A DNA stretch of 7,862 nucleotides from the NCBI GenBank assembly GCA_014376885.1, contig JACMQR010000019.1, positions 1 through 7,862 of the forward strand. Reading direction: 5' to 3'. The notes beneath the pieces are model-generated. The model was not told where the DNA came from. It saw only the letters and a list, made by a program, of their open reading frames with translations, and searched no databases. Position numbers and translations under genes: made by a program. Positions 5,045 through 7,862 of the stretch are shown in pieces. The stretch is from Polaromonas sp. (lineage in GTDB: Bacteria; Pseudomonadota; Gammaproteobacteria; Burkholderiales; Burkholderiaceae_C). Numbering within the stretch: position 1 is the stretch's first letter; every line of letters starts with the position of its first letter.

Positions 5045-6291
5045 GGCGCTGCACCGATGGCTTCATCGAGGTGGCGGACCAGCCGGTCGATTTCTTCTGC
5101 GGTGTTGTAGTGCGCGATCGACACCCGCACCACGCCGCCCTGGCCCTGCAGCCCGAGCGCCTCGATCAATCGCTTGGCGTAGAAGTCGCCAAAGCGGATG
5201 CCGATGTCGAACCGGTCCAGGTGGCGCACGATGGATTCGGAGGGGCGGCCCTTGACCGTGAAGCTGATGGTCGGCACGCGCGCGCCAGGCGTTTGCACCG
5301 GCAGGCCGATGATGCGCACGCCGGCCCGGCCGCGCAGGTAGGCCAGCAGCCGCTCGGCCAGCCGGTCTTCATGGCGCTCGAACAGCTCGAACGCCGCCTG
5401 CATCAGCTGGCGCGGGCTGCCGGTGGCGCCGTGGGCCGTGCCCATGGCGCACAGGTAGTCGGCAATGCCGATGCAGCCGTACGACAGCTCGTAGTTCACG
5501 TTGCCGGGCTGCAGCTTGTAGGGCAGCACGTCGGGGCCGATGAAGTAATGGTTCAGGCTGGGCAAGGCCAGCAGCATGTCGCGCCTGCCCCAGAGCACGG
5601 CGAAGTGCGGGCCGAACACCTTGTAGAAGCTGAACACATAGGCGTCCGCGCCGCTGGCCTGCACATCGACCAGCCGGTGCGGCGCATAGGCCACCGCATC
5701 GACCAGCAGCCGCGCGCCGGCAGCGTGCACCAGTTCGGCCACCTTCGCCACCGGGTTGACGGTGCCCAGGATGTTGGACGCATGCGTCATCGCCACCCAG
5801 CGGGTGCGCGGGCCGAGAAGCTTTTGCAGCTCGTCCAGGTCCAGCGCCAGCGAGTCGAGGTCGACGTTCCAGAACCGGATGACAGCGCCGGCCTTTTCGA
5901 GCCGTGTCCAGGCGCCGATGTTGGCCTCGTGGTCGGTGTTGGTGACGATGATCTCGTCGCCTGGCCGGATGCCCGGCAGCAGCGCCTGGGTGAATAAAAA
6001 CATCAGGCTGGTGGTCGCGCTGCCCATGACGACTTCGTCCTCGTGCGCGGCATTGACCAGCTGCGCCACCGAGCGCCGCGCGGCGATGACGCGCTCGCCG
6101 GCCGCGACCGATTCGGCATAGCTCGCGCCCAGCTGCACGCTGCTGGTCAGCAGGTAGTCGCGCACCCGGTCGGCGACGCGGGCCAGCACCTGCGAGCCGC
6201 CGGCGTTGTCCAGGAAGGTGTAGCCGCTGGCGAGCGCCGGAAATTCGGCGCGCACCAGCGCAAGGTTCAGTTCGTTTGGCAATGGGCTCAT
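5041..6291 (-). CDS. Class V aminotransferase-fold PLP protein, cysteine desulfurase-like (VC1184-type) without the catalytic cysteine
   Basis: A 416-residue PLP fold type I protein of the SufS/CsdA-like class V group. Visible motifs: FLDNAGGSQ (26-34), TNTDHEANIGAW (117-128) with the PLP-stacking histidine H121, THASNILGTVNPV (169-181), LVDAVAYAPHR (196-206) with D198 contacting the pyridine nitrogen, and FSFYKVFGPHF (220-230) with K224 as the Schiff-base lysine. True SufS-type desulfurases carry a catalytic cysteine in RxGxxCA; here the region reads RFGDFYA, so sulfur transfer from cysteine is unlikely by the known mechanism. The C-terminal RVSIAHYNTAEEIDRL is typical of the family. The ATG has AAGG 9 nt upstream, and 17 nt separate it from the ABC ATPase stop. 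In this setting a transamination, lyase or racemase-type reaction on an amino or ureido acid is plausible, but the substrate is unknown; automatic naming as cysteine desulfurase would mislead. Confidence 0.85.
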   Translation of the reverse strand: MSPLPNELNLALVRAEFPALASGYTFLDNAGGSQVLARVADRVRDYLLTSSVQLGASYAESVAAGERVIAARRSVAQLVNAAHEDEVVMGSATTSLMFLFTQALLPGIRPGDEIIVTNTDHEANIGAWTRLEKAGAVIRFWNVDLDSLALDLDELQKLLGPRTRWVAMTHASNILGTVNPVAKVAELVHAAGARLLVDAVAYAPHRLVDVQASGADAYVFSFYKVFGPHFAVLWGRRDMLLALPSLNHYFIGPDVLPYKLQPGNVNYELSYGCIGIADYLCAMGTAHGATGSPRQLMQAAFELFERHEDRLAERLLAYLRGRAGVRIIGLPVQTPGARVPTISFTVKGRPSESIVRHLDRFDIGIRFGDFYAKRLIEALGLQGQGGVVRVSIAHYNTAEEIDRLVRHLDEAIGAAP

Positions 6292-6308
6292 GGGTGGGTG
6301 CCTTGATT

Positions 6309-7094
6309 TCAGTGGTTGACGATGGCCTGCAGGAAGGCCTGGGTGCGCGCTTCCCGGGGAGCGGTGAAAAATTGCGCGGGCGGCCCTTGCTCGATGACGC
6401 GACCGGCTTCCATGAAGATCACGCGGTCGGCCACGCGCCGGGCAAAACCCATCTCGTGGGTGACGATGACCATGGTCACGCCGGACTTGGCCAGGCTTTG
6501 CATCACGTCGAGCACCTCGCCGACCATTTCCGGGTCCAGCGCCGAGGTCGGCTCGTCGAACAGCAGCACCTTGGGCTCCAGCGCCAGCGCGCGCGCAATG
6601 GCCACGCGCTGCTGCTGGCCGCCCGACAGCTGCCCGGGCAGCTTGTGCGCATGGTCGGCCAGGCCCACCCTGGCCAGCAGCTCGGCCGCCCGAAGGTCGG
6701 CCTGCTGGCGGCTCAAGCCGCGCACGCGCTGCGGCCCCAGCGCCACATTGCGCAAGGCCGTCAGGTGCGGAAACAGGTTGAAGCTTTGAAACACCATGCC
6801 GACTTCGGCCCGCACCCGCGCCAGCGCCCGGCCGCGCACCACTGGCTGGCCGTCGACGCTGATCTCGCCCTGCTGGTAGTCCTCCAGCAGATTGATGCAG
6901 CGGATCAAGGTGGACTTGCCCGAGCCCGACGGGCCGACGACGACGACGACCTCGCCCTCGGCAATGTCCAGGTTGATGTCGTGCAGCGCGGTGAAGCTGC
7001 CGTAGCGCTTTTGCAGCTGGCTGATGCGGATCAGCGGCTCTGCGGCAAGTGCCGCAGACAAGGCGTCGGGCCGCAATGGCGTGTCGGCGGTCAT
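6309..7094 (-). CDS. ABC transporter ATP-binding protein, polar amino acid uptake (GlnQ/HisP-like)
   Basis: Cytoplasmic ATPase driving uptake through the partner permease. 261 residues from the ATG at 7092-7094, which overlaps the permease stop as ATGA. The same frame remains open far upstream (to about 7850), but that part is only a shadow of the permease gene, so the internal ATG is the real start. All ATPase motifs are intact: Walker [10 protein letters not shown] (54-62), Q-loop [12 protein letters not shown] with Q103, signature LSGGQQQR (156-163), Walker [14 protein letters not shown] with D180 and E181, and the switch histidine H213 in VTHEMGFA. The wording NLFPHLT and [11 protein letters not shown] is characteristic of the polar amino acid (PAAT) ATPases. 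A 20-residue Ala/Leu-rich extension precedes the domain. Amino-acid-type systems also import amino acid derivatives; here a ureide or N-carbamoyl compound would fit the neighbours (inference). Confidence 0.95.
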   Translation of the reverse strand: MTADTPLRPDALSAALAAEPLIRISQLQKRYGSFTALHDINLDIAEGEVVVVVGPSGSGKSTLIRCINLLEDYQQGEISVDGQPVVRGRALARVRAEVGMVFQSFNLFPHLTALRNVALGPQRVRGLSRQQADLRAAELLARVGLADHAHKLPGQLSGGQQQRVAIARALALEPKVLLFDEPTSALDPEMVGEVLDVMQSLAKSGVTMVIVTHEMGFARRVADRVIFMEAGRVIEQGPPAQFFTAPREARTQAFLQAIVNH

Positions 7095-7762
7095 CGGGTG
7101 GCGGCGCGGTGGCGCGCCTCGAAGTAGCCGACCAGCCGCACCAAGGGCAGCAGCAGCAGCAGGTAGAGCAGGGCGGCGCCGATCAGCGGCGTCGGGTTGG
7201 CGGCAAGGGCCTGCGCCTGCGTGGCCTGCTTGAGCAGGTCGGGCATGGCCACGACCGAGGCCAGCGCGGTGTCTTTGAGCACATTGATGCAGTTGCTGGT
7301 CAGCGGCGGCACCACGATGCGAAAGGCCTGCGGCAGCACCACGTCGCGCATGGTGTCGACAAAATTCAGCCCCATGGCCTCGGACGCCTCGAACTGGCCC
7401 TTGGGCAGGGCCTCGATGCCCGAGCGGAAAATCTCGGCGGCATAGGCGCTGGACACCAGCGAGAGCGTCAGCACCGTCGAGGCGAACGACGACAGCCGCA
7501 CGCCGACAAAAGGCAGGGCGTAGTACACCAGCACCAGCAGCACCAAAATCGGAATCGAGCGGAACACGTCGATGTAGATGCGCGCAATGCCGCGCACCGG
7601 CGCCGGGCCGTACAGCCTGAGCAGCGCCAGCAGCAGCCCGCCGGCCAGGCCCAGCACGATGCTGACCACGCCGAGCATGACGGTGATGCCAAGGCCCTGC
7701 AGCAGCATCGGCAGCGCGCCGCGCAGCACGCCCCAGTTGAAAAAGGTGTCGATCAAGTCCAT
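7091..7762 (-). CDS. ABC transporter permease, polar amino acid uptake (HisM/GlnP-like)
   Basis: Inner-membrane channel subunit, 223 residues, a normal length for the family. Hydrophobic segments lie at about 16-48, 66-87, 93-112 and 185-213, with two further shorter stretches around 145-180. The cytoplasmic EAA loop that docks on the ATPase is clear around 110-150 ([18 protein letters not shown], then [14 protein letters not shown]). The [10 protein letters not shown] and [14 protein letters not shown] motifs are typical of amino acid permeases. The start ATG at 7760-7762 has an AGG 9 nt upstream, and an in-frame TGA at 7802-7804 blocks any longer form. It is the first complete gene of the minus-strand unit; a solute-binding protein and perhaps a second permease should lie beyond the right edge, since none is in the window. 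Confidence 0.94.
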   Translation of the reverse strand: MDLIDTFFNWGVLRGALPMLLQGLGITVMLGVVSIVLGLAGGLLLALLRLYGPAPVRGIARIYIDVFRSIPILVLLVLVYYALPFVGVRLSSFASTVLTLSLVSSAYAAEIFRSGIEALPKGQFEASEAMGLNFVDTMRDVVLPQAFRIVVPPLTSNCINVLKDTALASVVAMPDLLKQATQAQALAANPTPLIGAALLYLLLLLPLVRLVGYFEARHRAATR

Positions 7763-7862
7763 GCGAAGGGGCCTGTCTGGTCTGCCGTGCCGTTGCCGGA
7801 TTCACGGTCGAGGGGTTGATGCGCGGGGTGGTCGCCCGCACAGGCGGCATGGACTGCCCACA
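7763..7862. other. Region upstream of the permease, no assignable gene
   Basis: 100 bases at the window edge. Each minus-strand frame carries at most about 35 codons here; one frame ends in a TGA just inside the permease start, and could be the tail of an upstream gene, but the residues match nothing I recognise. No promoter, terminator hairpin or repeat could be supported, so it is undecided whether the unit begins here or continues from outside. Confidence 0.3.

Noticed and set aside
5071..5997. Long plus-strand frame opposite the PLP protein
   Set aside because: Composition-driven antisense frame with no motifs; the minus strand carries the PLP lysine and aspartate motifs.
7095..7850. In-frame upstream extension of the ABC ATPase that would give a 513-residue protein
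   Set aside because: The extra part lies in another frame of the permease gene and has low-complexity Ala/Arg composition. The ATG at 7094 overlapping the permease stop is the standard start.
1..7862. CRISPR array, tRNA, rRNA, insertion sequence or phage genes
   Set aside because: No regularly spaced repeats, no cloverleaf-like segments and no transposase or phage motifs were seen on either strand.

Overview
The window is GC-rich with dense, tightly packed genes. Protein-level resemblances and a degenerate intergenic repeat at 2044-2106 suggest a betaproteobacterium of the Burkholderiales, probably a Comamonadaceae such as a Polaromonas/Variovorax-type organism. That placement rests on recall of the repeat family and of typical protein wording, not on a search.

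Left part (1-1992): two divergent genes. On the minus strand, running off the left edge, is a GlpQ-type glycerophosphodiester phosphodiesterase. It keeps the metal-binding and second-histidine motifs, but the first catalytic histidine of the HRG motif reads as arginine. On the plus strand is a two-domain protein: an N-terminal NYN (PIN-like) nuclease domain and a C-terminal OST-HTH/LOTUS-like domain, joined by a Pro/Gly/Ala linker whose DNA is a perfect 13-bp inverted repeat. The 197-bp divergent spacer holds a perfect 7-bp inverted repeat.

Middle spacer (1993-2158): a convergent intergenic region with a stem-loop just after the NYN gene and an AT-rich nested palindromic element (2044-2106) that resembles a small interspersed repeat of Comamonadaceae.

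Right part (2159-7762, minus strand, transcribed right to left): a six-gene unit with very tight junctions. In order of transcription: an amino-acid-type ABC permease, its ATPase (4-bp overlap), a class V aminotransferase-fold PLP protein of the type that lacks the cysteine desulfurase cysteine (17-bp gap), a dihydropyrimidinase/hydantoinase with a complete metal centre (4-bp overlap), an RpiR/MurR-type regulator, and ureidoglycolate lyase AllA (2-bp gap). A solute-binding protein, and perhaps a second permease, would be expected just beyond the right edge.

Together the genes look like an uptake and breakdown unit for a cyclic or linear ureide. A hydantoinase opens a hydantoin-like ring to a ureido acid, and AllA splits ureidoglycolate to glyoxylate and urea. 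One substrate that would link the two enzymes directly is 5-hydroxyhydantoin, whose ring opening gives ureidoglycolate. The other reading is an allantoin-type route with the missing steps encoded elsewhere. This assignment is inference; the individual enzyme families are well supported.
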